Of a stretch of DNA of 64,000 nucleotides, positions 25,282 to 33,077 are shown piece by piece (position 1 is the stretch's first letter; the number at the start of each line of letters is the position of its first letter). The stretch comes from Ruegeria_C sp041537925 (GTDB lineage Bacteria > Pseudomonadota > Alphaproteobacteria > Rhodobacterales > Rhodobacteraceae), in the NCBI RefSeq assembly GCF_041537925.1, contig NZ_JBGOSH010000004.1, positions 372,001-436,000 of the forward strand. Reading direction: 5' to 3'. Under the pieces are notes generated by a model, which saw nothing but the letters and a program-made list of their open reading frames with translations, was not told the DNA's origin and searched no databases. The translations under genes and the position numbers were made by a program.

Positions 25282-25671
25282 TCAGTTTCCTTCCGGGGCC
25301 GGGGTGATCATCCCGACGATGTTTCCTTGTCCGTCTTCCACATAGGCGCAGCGGCCGATGCCGGGGAAATCGGTGGGCGGCAGCGCTTCAGCGCCGCCAT
25401 TGGCTAGGGCCCAGGCATATCGTGCGTCGCAATCGCCGACCTCATAGGTCATGGTACCGCCGCGCACGGGGCTTCCGGCTACGGGCGCGTCGCCCATGCG
25501 CAGCATAAGACCACCGGTCAGCAACTTGTCACTGCCGATCTGGTCGCCCTCGATCAGGTGATAGCCAACGTCCTCGCCGCCGGGCATCGGTGTGAAGTTC
25601 CATCCAAACAGGCCAGCGTAGAACGCCTTGGCCTGCTCCACGTCGCTGGCGTGAATTTCAAAATGCGGCAT
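25282..25671 (-). CDS. VOC/glyoxalase-fold protein within the pdh operon
   Basis: A 129-residue vicinal-oxygen-chelate protein starting MPHFEIHASDVEQAKAFYAGLFGWNF and ending CAYVEDGQGNIVGMITPAPEGN, both typical. The first position commonly used for metal is His in FEIHASD. Its substrate is unknown. It lies 3 bases after pdhA and 3 bases before pdhB, so it is expressed with the complex, which may suggest a housekeeping role such as aldehyde detoxification; that is inference. Confidence 0.88.
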   Translation of the reverse strand: MPHFEIHASDVEQAKAFYAGLFGWNFTPMPGGEDVGYHLIEGDQIGSDKLLTGGLMLRMGDAPVAGSPVRGGTMTYEVGDCDARYAWALANGGAEALPPTDFPGIGRCAYVEDGQGNIVGMITPAPEGN

Positions 25672-25674
25672 CTT

Positions 25675-26670
25675 TCAGGCCTCGGCGTAGATGTCGGTCC
25701 AGAGCTCATCGAGCGCGGGCTCGGGGCTCTCTTTGGAGAATTCGGCGGCCTTGTTGACGATCTGCTTGATGTCCTTGTCGATCGCCTTCAGGTCGTCCTC
25801 ACTCGCGTGTTTGCCGCTGAGCAGCAGTTCGCGCACATGTTCGATCGGGTCGCGTTCCTCGCGCACTTTCTGCACTTCTTCGCGGGTGCGGTACTTGGCC
25901 GGGTCCGACATGGAGTGGCCGCGATAGCGGTAGGTCTTGACCTCGAGAATATAGGGGCCCTTGCCCGCGCGGCAGTGTGCCGTGGCCTTTTGGCCCGCGG
26001 CCTTGACGGCCAGCACATCCATGCCATCGACAATTTCACCCGCAATACCGAAGGCCTCGCCGCGGTGGTAGATATCTTTGGTCGAGGTTGAACGCTGTTG
26101 CGAGGTGCCCATGGCGTATTGGTTGTTTTCGATCACGAAAACCACCGGCAGGTCCCAGAGTGCGGCCATGTTGAAGGTCTCATAGACCTGGCCCTGGTTC
26201 GCTGCGCCATCGCCGAAATAGGTGAAGGTGACGCGGCCGTTGTCATTGTACTTGTCGGCAAAGGCCAGCCCTGCGCCGATCGGGACCTGAGCTGCGACGA
26301 TGCCATGGCCGCCATAGAAATGCTTCTCTTTCGAGAACATGTGCATCGAGCCGCCCTTGCCTTTGGAGTAGCCGCCCTCGCGCCCGGTCAACTCGGCCAT
26401 AACCCCGTCGGGGTTCATGCCGCAGGCCAGCATGTGGCCGTGATCGCGGTAGGATGTAACGCGCTTGTCGCCCTCCTCGGTGGCTGCCTCAAGCCCGACC
26501 ACAACCGCCTCTTGTCCAATATAGAGATGGCAGAACCCGCCGATCAGACCCATGCCATAAAGCTGACCGGCTTTTTCTTCGAATCGCCGTATCAGCAGCA
26601 TCTCACGATAGTATTCTTTCAGCTCTTCGGCGGAAACGTTTGGTTTCTTTGTGCTTTTACGCGCTGCCAT
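25675..26670 (-). CDS. pdhA: Pyruvate dehydrogenase E1 alpha
   Basis: Binds thiamine diphosphate and pyruvate with PdhB. The 331-residue protein starts with a Lys-rich tail, then LLIRRFEEKAGQLYGMGLIGGFCHLYIGQEAVVVG, RDHGHMLACG, the GSMHMFSKEKHFYGGHGIVAAQVPIGAGLAFA loop and the TPP motif GDGAANQGQVYETFNMAALWDLPVVFVIENN. Phosphorylation-loop-like residues (YRYRGHSMSDPAKYRTREEV) are also present. First gene of the operon; a palindrome lies about 25 bases upstream of the ATG. The E3 gene is elsewhere (45939). Confidence 0.96.
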   Translation of the reverse strand: MAARKSTKKPNVSAEELKEYYREMLLIRRFEEKAGQLYGMGLIGGFCHLYIGQEAVVVGLEAATEEGDKRVTSYRDHGHMLACGMNPDGVMAELTGREGGYSKGKGGSMHMFSKEKHFYGGHGIVAAQVPIGAGLAFADKYNDNGRVTFTYFGDGAANQGQVYETFNMAALWDLPVVFVIENNQYAMGTSQQRSTSTKDIYHRGEAFGIAGEIVDGMDVLAVKAAGQKATAHCRAGKGPYILEVKTYRYRGHSMSDPAKYRTREEVQKVREERDPIEHVRELLLSGKHASEDDLKAIDKDIKQIVNKAAEFSKESPEPALDELWTDIYAEA

Positions 26671-26694
26671 GGCCGGCGGATCCCCTTATGCTGA

Positions 26695-26716
26695 GATAGT
26701 TTAGCGTTAAACTATC
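26695..26716. promoter_or_regulatory. Palindromic operator candidate before pdhA
   Basis: TAGTTTAGCGTTAAACTA (26697-26714) extends to 9-bp perfect arms, GATAGTTTA and TAAACTATC, around GCGT. A matching palindrome with 7-bp arms precedes lpd. The regulator is not identifiable from the window. The site is 25 bases from the ATG, where a repressor would block initiation. Confidence 0.65.
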
Positions 26717-26898
26717 TTTTAGTGCATTTCTTGCGCGATGGCGAGCCATAATCTTGCCGCTGGGGAAACGCGGCTGAAACCGGCTGAAAAAGGGCGATCG
26801 GCACTTTCGGAAATCTTGAATAACCAGACGCTGCCAGAAGTCATGGATTCCTACGCATCAGGTCATTCCCGACGTGTCAGGTTTTTGCGAGAAGTGCT

Positions 26899-27198
26899 TT
26901 AGCGAATGACGATCTCGTCAGAGCGGAGCAATCCAAGAACCGAGCGTGCCTGCTGGTCCAGCAGGTCAAGATCGAGGTAATCGTCGGACAGGCGCCGGGT
27001 CAGGTTCTCGATCCGGTCGATCTCGGCATCGATTGTCGCCAGATCCCGTTGCAGCAGGTTGCGTTCGGCGCTGATCTCGACCCGCCGGAACAGCCCGAAA
27101 TCTCCCTGCACGGCGGCAAAGGTGAAATAGGTGCCGATAGCAAAGGCAAAGGCAAAAAACAGCAAGGCGCCAAGGCTGGGTCGATTGGATCGGGTCAC
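26899..27198 (-). CDS. ftsB: Septum formation initiator FtsB/DivIC family
   Basis: A 99-residue bitopic membrane protein of cell division. One membrane segment (LGALLFFAFAFAIGTYFTFAAV, about residues 9-30) is followed by a periplasmic coiled coil (RVEISAERNLLQRDLATIDAEIDRIENLTRRLS) ending DLDLLDQQARSVLGLLRSDEIVIR, the usual FtsB pattern. It lies upstream of pdhA on the same strand, separated by 228 bases that hold the pdhA palindrome, so it is a separate transcription unit or weakly linked. Confidence 0.85.
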   Translation of the reverse strand: MTRSNRPSLGALLFFAFAFAIGTYFTFAAVQGDFGLFRRVEISAERNLLQRDLATIDAEIDRIENLTRRLSDDYLDLDLLDQQARSVLGLLRSDEIVIR

Positions 27199-27344
27199 GT
27201 GTAAACCGTTTATGAAAACTGCCTGTCATGCGCCCTTCGCGGACGTCTCGGGGCAGTATGGCACAGGTGATTCGCCTTGTGAATCCAATAAATGCAGGGG
27301 GTTTGCGGTTTTTTACCCACTGTTGTCCGGACGTGTTGCGCCGT

Positions 27345-27476
27345 TCAGAAAAGGGCGGCGATAGCGAGGCAGAGGCCGGTTGCAGAAATCACCGAGGTCG
27401 AGATCATCTTCAGCCTGCCGATATGACGTTTCTTGATAGCGCGGCCAAGATGAGTTTCTGCCGTTTCGTCCGTCAC
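27345..27476 (-). CDS. Possible 43-residue membrane peptide
   Basis: A short frame from a GTG, VTDETAETHLGRAIKKRHIGRLK followed by a hydrophobic tail MISTSVISATGLCLAIAALF that could span a membrane. Its start overlaps the stop of the next upstream small frame as GTGA. No good ribosome binding site is visible. It may be random. Confidence 0.2.
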   Translation of the reverse strand: MTDETAETHLGRAIKKRHIGRLKMISTSVISATGLCLAIAALF

Positions 27477-27616
27477 ATCCGCCGCGAGGTTTCTGTGTCC
27501 TCATGTCCAGTGTTTCCCGCCAGAGCATCATAGGCCTTGGCCGCGAGGCCAACGACCAATAAAGACAGAGAAAACTCACCTGGTCTGAGATGCGAAATAC
27601 CTCGCAAACGTATCAC
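27473..27616 (-). CDS. Possible 47-residue membrane peptide
   Basis: A short frame from a GTG with the hydrophobic stretch FSLSLLVVGLAAKAYDALAG and a polar tail GHEDTETSRRM. It ends in a 4-base overlap with the downstream small frame. The two together could also be one broken gene. Evidence is weak. Confidence 0.2.
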   Translation of the reverse strand: MIRLRGISHLRPGEFSLSLLVVGLAAKAYDALAGNTGHEDTETSRRM

Positions 27617-27735
27617 AGATCGCCGGACATCGTGCGCAAGGGCGTTGGTCTGATGGTCTGGTGGGGAACAGATTTGCGTTGCGTGTGACGATGGCTTGTT
27701 CCTTTATCGAAACCGAAAAGCCGGGAGAGAATGCG

Positions 27736-29052
27736 ATGTTGGCCTATCGGGATTGGGTTCCAAAGACATGTGAAACGCGGGTGGCCAAAATCACCGCGCG
27801 AACCAAGGCGCAGTCCCATTCCGAGATCGCCGCCCAGATCGCGGCGCTGGCGGAAAAGAACAGGGACATTCACGAGCGCGAGTGCTTTAACCTCAATCCC
27901 GCAACCAATGTGATGGCCCCGCGTGCCGAGGCGATACTGGCCTCGGGGCTGGGGTCGCGCCCGTCGCTGGGCTATCCCGGCGACAAATACGAGACCGGGC
28001 TGGAGGCGATCGAAGAGATCGAAGTGATTGCCGCCACGCTCTGCGCGCAGGTCTTCGCTGCGCGATACGCCGAGATCCGGGTGCCTTCGGGCGCGTTGGC
28101 CAATCTCTACGGATTCATGGCGACCTGCGCGCCGGGAGATACGATCATCGCGCCGCCCGGCTCGATCGGCGGCCATGTCACGCATCACAGGGCGGGCTGC
28201 GCGGGGCTGTTCGGTTTGAACAGTATCGCGGCGCCGGTCGATGCGGATGGCTATACACTGGATATTGACGCACTGCGCGCGCAGGCGCACGAGGTCCGGC
28301 CCAGACTCATTACCGTGGGGGGCAGTCTGAATCTGTTTGAACACCCCGTGGCCCAGGTGCGCGAGATCGCTGACGAAGTCGGTGCGAAGGTTCTGTTCGA
28401 TGCCGCGCATCAATGCGGGATCATCGCGGGCGGGGTCTGGCGGAATCCGCTGGAGGAGGGCGCGCATCTGATGACGATGAGCACCTACAAAAGCCTCGGC
28501 GGTCCGGCGGGCGGGTTGATCGTGACCAATGACGCCGATCTGGCGCAGGCGCTGGACCACATCGCTTTTCCCGGTATGACCGCCAATTTCGACGCGGCGA
28601 AATCGGCAGCGCTGGCGCTGACCATGCTGGACTGGCTGGAGTTCGGAGCTGCCTATGCGCAAGAGATGATCGCCACGGCGCAGGCATTTGCCCAAACGTT
28701 GGCCGGGCAGGGAGTGCCGGTGTTCTCCGGCAGGCAGGGCTTTACCCGCTCGCACCAGTTCGCGGTTGAAGCGGCCGCCTTCGGAGGCGGACAGGCGGCG
28801 TCGAAACATTTGCGTCGCGCGGGGTTCCTGACCTGTGGCATCGTGTTGCCGATTGCCGAGGTTGCGGGGGATATGAACGGGCTGAGGATCGGCACGCCCG
28901 AGCTGGTGCGCTGGGGTGTGACCCGCGACCGGGTGGGCGAGATTGCCGATCTGCTGACCCGCGCGCTGCGCACGCAAGACCCCGAGGCCATAGCGCCGGA
29001 AACGCGGGCGCTGCGATCCCAGTTCAACCGGTTGCACTTTGTCGGCGGCTAG
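27736..29052 (+). CDS. SHMT-fold PLP enzyme (GlyA-like, non-canonical)
   Basis: A 438-residue fold-type I PLP enzyme resembling serine hydroxymethyltransferase. It has NLNPATNVMAPRAEAILASGLGSRPSLGYPGDKYETG, the FDAAHQCGIIAGG Asp/His strand and the PLP lysine in STYKSLGGPAGG (about Lys252). In canonical GlyA that region reads T-THK-T-L-R-GPR-GG, so this is a divergent relative that may use another substrate or carbonyl donor. A longer opening reaches back to 27661, but GGGAGAG at 27723-27729 fits this ATG. It stands alone; no glycine or serine genes are next to it. Confidence 0.85.
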   Translation: MLAYRDWVPKTCETRVAKITARTKAQSHSEIAAQIAALAEKNRDIHERECFNLNPATNVMAPRAEAILASGLGSRPSLGYPGDKYETGLEAIEEIEVIAATLCAQVFAARYAEIRVPSGALANLYGFMATCAPGDTIIAPPGSIGGHVTHHRAGCAGLFGLNSIAAPVDADGYTLDIDALRAQAHEVRPRLITVGGSLNLFEHPVAQVREIADEVGAKVLFDAAHQCGIIAGGVWRNPLEEGAHLMTMSTYKSLGGPAGGLIVTNDADLAQALDHIAFPGMTANFDAAKSAALALTMLDWLEFGAAYAQEMIATAQAFAQTLAGQGVPVFSGRQGFTRSHQFAVEAAAFGGGQAASKHLRRAGFLTCGIVLPIAEVAGDMNGLRIGTPELVRWGVTRDRVGEIADLLTRALRTQDPEAIAPETRALRSQFNRLHFVGG

Positions 29053-29300
29053 AGTTTTCCGCCACGTCCTCTCCAATTGAAGCGACGCCGCCTCACGCCC
29101 GTCAACTGCTTGCCAATGGTGGCGACGCGCCCCCAGCGCGCAGCAATAATCTAAGCCGGTCCGCGATCATGTTAACCTGTTCGCAATTTAGTGACGGGAA
29201 TGTGGGTCGGCGCGCTGCCAATACGGATACCGGTTGCGGGGTAACGGCGGCCTGCGCTTGGGTTTGTCGAAATCCGCAGGCGCCATGCGGTGGTCCGGGC

Positions 29301-30500
29301 CTATTCGAACTCGACGACATACCCTCTGGCCTGTTCCAGCCCCGAGGCATCGCCCCATTGCGGTGGCCTGTCCTCGCCCCAGTGATGAAACCGCGCGACG
29401 CCCTCGTTTCCACCCTGATTGTCGGGCTGATGTTCGTACCAGTTGGAATAGCTTAGCGGAGCGCCATCGACCCAGATCCAGCCGTCTTCGGGGCCCTGCG
29501 CGCCCGGCTGGCGGAGCAGCCCGATCCAGGGGCCGGTATAGTGGCCGGGTTTCCATTCTTCCCAGAGCGCCTCTTCCTCGCGGATCAGACCCGTGATGAA
29601 ATCATTTTCTTCCTGCGAGGTGATCGAGACAAGCGCGCCGCCCATGGCCCGCGCCTCGGCATCGGCTTCGGCCCAGCTGCCGCCATCGGTGCGCACCACC
29701 GAATAGTCATGCCCGCCAAACGCTTCGGTTCTGATGATGTCGCGCCCGGCGATGGCCTTTTGCGCGGCGGCCTCAAGCGCTTGTCGGTCCAGCGCGTCGC
29801 GCGCGGCAGACAAGCCATCCTTGGGCCCGCCTTCCCAGACGTGATGATAGACCGCAACTCCTGCCGCCGCCCCGACGCAGAGTAGCGCCGTCAGCGCCAT
29901 GCCCGTTCCGCGCCCACGCAACCGGCTCTTGAGGATCGCCAGTGTCGAAAGCTGCGCCCCGTTTTCTGCACCGATCTGATAGGCCCGGACCAGGCGGGGA
30001 ATGTTCTTGAGCCGCTGGTTGCCCAGCGACCGGACCTGCAGGGTCAGCTTGCCCTCGATCTGGTCGCGCACGGCGCTGGACACGCAGATACCGCCGGGGG
30101 CGGCCAGCGATTCCAGCCGTGCTGCGATGTTCACCCCATCACCCAGCAGATCGCCGTCGCGCTCGATCACATCGCCGACGCTGATGCCGATCCGGAACGT
30201 GATGCGCTTGTCCTCGGGCAACGTGTCGTTGCGGTGCCGTAGCGCCTCCTGGGTTTCGAGCGCGCAGCGCACCGCCTCGACGGAACTGGCGAATTCCGCC
30301 AGCACGCTGTCGCCTGCGGTGTTCGCGATCCGACCGCCGTAGTGGGCGATCAGCCCGTCCATGATCTCGCGATACTGTGCGAGGGTGGTGGTGGTGAATT
30401 CCTCATCCGCAGCCATCAGGCGGCTGTAGCCCGCCACGTCGGCAGCAAAAAGGGCCGCGAGTTTTCGCTGGAGGCCTGTCTCCTGGTGCAATTGGTCCAT
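29301..30500 (-). CDS. Class III nucleotidyl cyclase with C-type-lectin-like domain
   Basis: A 399-residue fusion. Residues 10-180 are a class III adenylate/guanylate cyclase: metal Asp21 (LFAADVAGYS), metal Asp64 (TAGDSVLAEF), and Asn123/Arg127 of GDGVNIAARLES, so it looks active. One membrane segment follows (about 200-217, MALTALLCVGAAAGVAVYHH). Residues 255-399 form a C-type-lectin-like domain: EEEALWEEW, WIGLLRQPG, WIWVDGAPLSYSNWYEHQPDNQGG and a closing YVVEFE. The topology puts the lectin fold outside the cytoplasm and the cyclase inside, which would be a sensor. The ligand is unknown. Related cyclases in this class usually end in TPR repeats instead. Confidence 0.85.
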   Translation of the reverse strand: MDQLHQETGLQRKLAALFAADVAGYSRLMAADEEFTTTTLAQYREIMDGLIAHYGGRIANTAGDSVLAEFASSVEAVRCALETQEALRHRNDTLPEDKRITFRIGISVGDVIERDGDLLGDGVNIAARLESLAAPGGICVSSAVRDQIEGKLTLQVRSLGNQRLKNIPRLVRAYQIGAENGAQLSTLAILKSRLRGRGTGMALTALLCVGAAAGVAVYHHVWEGGPKDGLSAARDALDRQALEAAAQKAIAGRDIIRTEAFGGHDYSVVRTDGGSWAEADAEARAMGGALVSITSQEENDFITGLIREEEALWEEWKPGHYTGPWIGLLRQPGAQGPEDGWIWVDGAPLSYSNWYEHQPDNQGGNEGVARFHHWGEDRPPQWGDASGLEQARGYVVEFE

Positions 30501-30601
30501 CCCTGTTCCGGCCTGTCGTCACGGCCCGGTTAAATCCCGGCCGTGTTAACAGACCGTATACCAAGGGCGAGCATTTGCACCAATTCCCGTTACCGCGCGT
30601 A

Positions 30602-31513
30602 TCATTGCGCGGGTCGCCGATCGACAAAAGAGGTCAGTTCACTCTCAAGCGCGCTCCAGACCCGGCGGATCAGTTTACTGTTGCGGATGGCTTCGGGCGC
30701 GGTCAGCCAGATCGGCAAGCTGGGCAGCGGAAAGGACAGCTGAACTTCCTCCAGTTCCGGATCGGCGCGCCCGGCTGCCGCCTGACCAAAGCCCAGCCCG
30801 CACCCGGCGCGGACCAGCTCCCAATAGGCAGTCTGATGATCACATCTGGTGGCAAAGAACGTGCGGTCGACGGCAAAACCCGCATCGCGGAAGCCCTGAA
30901 TGATCTGATCGTTACGATCATAGCCGACAAAATCATGGGCCTTGATGTCGGCATCTTTTTTGGGGCGTCCCGCCCGTTCCAGATAGTCCCTGTGCCCGAA
31001 CAACCCCATCTCGACCTCGCCGACATAGCGGGTCACCACGTCAAGCTGTTCGGGGCGGATCATGCGCACGGCGATATCGGCCTCGCGGAACAGCAGGTTC
31101 TCGGTCGTGTCCGAGGCCACAAGCTCCAGCGATATTTCGGGGGCCTCGCGCCGCAGCCGCGCAAGGATCGCGGGCAGCACGTGATGGGCCATGAAGACCG
31201 ACGCGGTGATGCGCACGGTGCCGGTTTCGGCATGGGCTGCACCCGCGGCGCTCAACTCAAGCTGGCGGGCTGCCTCGTGCATCCTGCGGGCCGGGGCCAG
31301 CAGGTCATGCGCAGCCTCGGTCGGCTGCATGCCAGAGGCGGTGCGCGTGAAGAGATCAACGCCAAGCACGTCTTCGAGGGCCGAGATATGCCGCCCAATG
31401 GTGGGCTGTGTCAGTCCCAGATGGCGCGCGGCGGCAGAGAGTGATCCGGTATCGGCCACCGAAAGAAGCGTTTGGATATGTGCCCAGTCAAGCCGGGAGA
31501 GGGGTAAAGACAT
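30602..31513 (-). CDS. LysR-family transcriptional regulator
   Basis: A 303-residue LTTR with an N-terminal winged helix (IQTLLSVADTGSLSAAARHLGLTQPTIGRHISALEDVLGVDLFTRTASGMQPTEAA) and a C-terminal periplasmic-binding-like effector domain. It is transcribed away from the NAD-dependent epimerase at 31607, the usual layout for a LysR regulator and its target. The 93-base divergent region has AT-rich tracts that could hold its sites. The effector is not predictable. Confidence 0.93.
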   Translation of the reverse strand: MSLPLSRLDWAHIQTLLSVADTGSLSAAARHLGLTQPTIGRHISALEDVLGVDLFTRTASGMQPTEAAHDLLAPARRMHEAARQLELSAAGAAHAETGTVRITASVFMAHHVLPAILARLRREAPEISLELVASDTTENLLFREADIAVRMIRPEQLDVVTRYVGEVEMGLFGHRDYLERAGRPKKDADIKAHDFVGYDRNDQIIQGFRDAGFAVDRTFFATRCDHQTAYWELVRAGCGLGFGQAAAGRADPELEEVQLSFPLPSLPIWLTAPEAIRNSKLIRRVWSALESELTSFVDRRPAQ

Positions 31514-31606
31514 ACGAAAATGTATACCAAATAGACGAATTTCCGCAATTTCAAAACGTAGATGAATATCTCATTTTGGACTTATCCAGAGCGAAGGAGC
31601 GGCAAG

Positions 31607-32500
31607 ATGGATGATACGGTTCTGATCCTCGGCGCAAATGGCCGCTTTGGCCGCAATGCTGCGCAAGCCTTCCGGCAGGCGGGCTGGCAGGTGCGCCTGT
31701 TCGACCGCAAGACGGACGATCTGAGCGTGGCGGCAGCGGGTGCGGATGTGATCGTCAACGCCTGGAACCCGCCTTATGACCAATGGGCCAGCACCGTGCC
31801 GGGCCTGACACGTCAGGTGATCGCTGCCGCCCGGGCCGGCGGATCGATGGTGATCATACCCGGCAATGTCTATGTGTTCGGCGAAGACGCGCCGGCGCGG
31901 TTTGACGAACAGACGCCGCACCGGGCCACCAATCCGCTGGGCCGCACCCGGATTGAAATGGAAGAGGCCTATCGCGCCTCGGGCGTCCAGACTCTAATCC
32001 TGCGGGCGGGGGATTTCATCGACACGATGCCCTCGGGCAACTGGTTCGACAAGGTCATGCTGGCCGGGCTCGGACGGGGCAGGTTCACTTATCCCGGCGA
32101 TCCGGATCAGCCGCATGCTTGGGCCTTTCTGCCCGATCTGGCCCGCGCGGCGGTGGCGCTGGCCGAGATGCGCGCGCGTCTGGACCGGTTCGAGGATGTG
32201 CCGTTTCCGGGCTACACGCTGACGGGCCAGTCGCTGGCACAGGCGGTGGAGAAAGCACATGGCGCGCCGCTGCGGCTGCACCGGTTCAACTGGCTGGCGG
32301 TCCGGTTATTGACCCCGGTCTGGAAGATCGGCCGCCAACTGATCGAGATGCGCTACCTCTGGTCGAAACCCCATGCGCTGGATGGCACCCGGTTTGCGAC
32401 TCTGCTGCCGGATTTCGAGATCACGCCGCTGGATGCGGCCCTGAGCACGGCACTGGGCTCTGAGCCAGAGGGGCAGGGCGGGCTCGCGCTGGCGTCCTGA
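31607..32500 (+). CDS. NAD(P)-dependent epimerase/dehydratase-fold protein
   Basis: A 297-residue extended-SDR/NmrA-like protein with the N-terminal Rossmann motif LILGANGRFGRNAAQAFRQAGWQV. NPLGRTRIEMEEAYRASG replaces the YxxxK region, so catalysis is doubtful. A longer opening to 31562 exists, but AAGGAG at 31594-31599, seven bases before this ATG, decides the start. It pairs divergently with the LysR gene and is probably its target. The substrate is unknown. Confidence 0.88.
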   Translation: MDDTVLILGANGRFGRNAAQAFRQAGWQVRLFDRKTDDLSVAAAGADVIVNAWNPPYDQWASTVPGLTRQVIAAARAGGSMVIIPGNVYVFGEDAPARFDEQTPHRATNPLGRTRIEMEEAYRASGVQTLILRAGDFIDTMPSGNWFDKVMLAGLGRGRFTYPGDPDQPHAWAFLPDLARAAVALAEMRARLDRFEDVPFPGYTLTGQSLAQAVEKAHGAPLRLHRFNWLAVRLLTPVWKIGRQLIEMRYLWSKPHALDGTRFATLLPDFEITPLDAALSTALGSEPEGQGGLALAS

Positions 32501-32514
32501 AACGCCCCGGCCAC

Positions 32515-32550
32515 AAAAAACGCCGCAGAGCTTATCTGCGGCGTGTTTTG
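32515..32550. terminator. Bidirectional terminator after the epimerase gene
   Basis: CGCCGCAGA (32521-32529) pairs with TCTGCGGCG (32535-32543) around a 5-base loop. Six A precede it and TGTTTT follows. It can serve both the plus-strand epimerase gene and the minus-strand bactofilin gene that converge here. Confidence 0.85.
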
Positions 32551-32573
32551 AACTGTGAGGTGTCGTGGGGCTT

Positions 32574-33077
32574 TCAGGCTGTCTCGGCCTTGGCGGCAGC
32601 CGGGTTCGCGCCAGGCTTGGTTGAGCGGCCGGGGTTCAGTGGGTCGTCCTGACGCTGTACCGAGCCTTCGAAATGCGCACCACTTTCGATCGCGATGGTC
32701 TTGTGGATGATGTCGCCTTCGACGCGTGCGGTCGAGGTCAGGCGCACCTTGAGGCCACGCACACGGCCCACGATACGGCCATTGATGACCACGTCATCGG
32801 CGGTCACTTCACCCTTGATAGTGGCCGATTCTCCGATCGTCAGCAGATGGGCGCGGATATCGCCCTCAACCGTGCCTTCGACCTGAATATCGCCGGTGGT
32901 CTTGAGGTTGCCGGTCACATGCAAGTCCGAGGACAGCACCGATGCCGGTGCTTTCGGCTTGGGCGCGGTTGGCTTGTAGTCGCTCTGTGCGGGAGCTGCC
33001 GGGGCCGCCGAGGGTGCAGCAGACGCGGGCTTGTCTGCTTCGGTGCCGGGCTCGTTGATTTTGCTCTTAGAAAACAT
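32574..33077 (-). CDS. Bactofilin (polymer-forming cytoskeletal protein)
   Basis: A 167-residue protein with a Pro/Ala-rich N-terminal tail and the bactofilin beta-helix core (ASVLSSDLHVTGNLKTTGDIQVEGTVEGDIRAHLLTIGESATIKGEVTADDVVINGRIVGRVRGLKVRLTSTARVEGDIIHKTIAIESGAHFEG), where glycines recur about every six residues. It polymerises at the membrane and in other bacteria places cell-wall enzymes. Its start overlaps the end of the M23 peptidase gene by 11 bases, so the two are translationally coupled. Confidence 0.93.
   Translation of the reverse strand: MFSKSKINEPGTEADKPASAAPSAAPAAPAQSDYKPTAPKPKAPASVLSSDLHVTGNLKTTGDIQVEGTVEGDIRAHLLTIGESATIKGEVTADDVVINGRIVGRVRGLKVRLTSTARVEGDIIHKTIAIESGAHFEGSVQRQDDPLNPGRSTKPGANPAAAKAETA

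Larger units (their letters stand above)
27199..27735. other. 537-base stretch with no certain gene
   Basis: Lies between ftsB and the SHMT-fold gene. It should hold the ftsB promoter (minus strand) and the promoter of the plus-strand gene at 27736. Two tiny minus-strand frames, listed separately, are the only coding suggestion; several longer frames here look random. No clear terminator or repeat was seen. Confidence 0.5.

Noticed and set aside
27613..29076. A 487-codon minus-strand frame opposite the SHMT-fold gene
   Set aside because: The plus-strand frame has PLP-enzyme motifs; the minus frame is His/Arg/Gly-rich noise typical of shadow frames.
29053..29300. A gene or terminator between the SHMT-fold and cyclase genes
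   Set aside because: No frame with family features and no hairpin with a T tract was found in these 248 bases.
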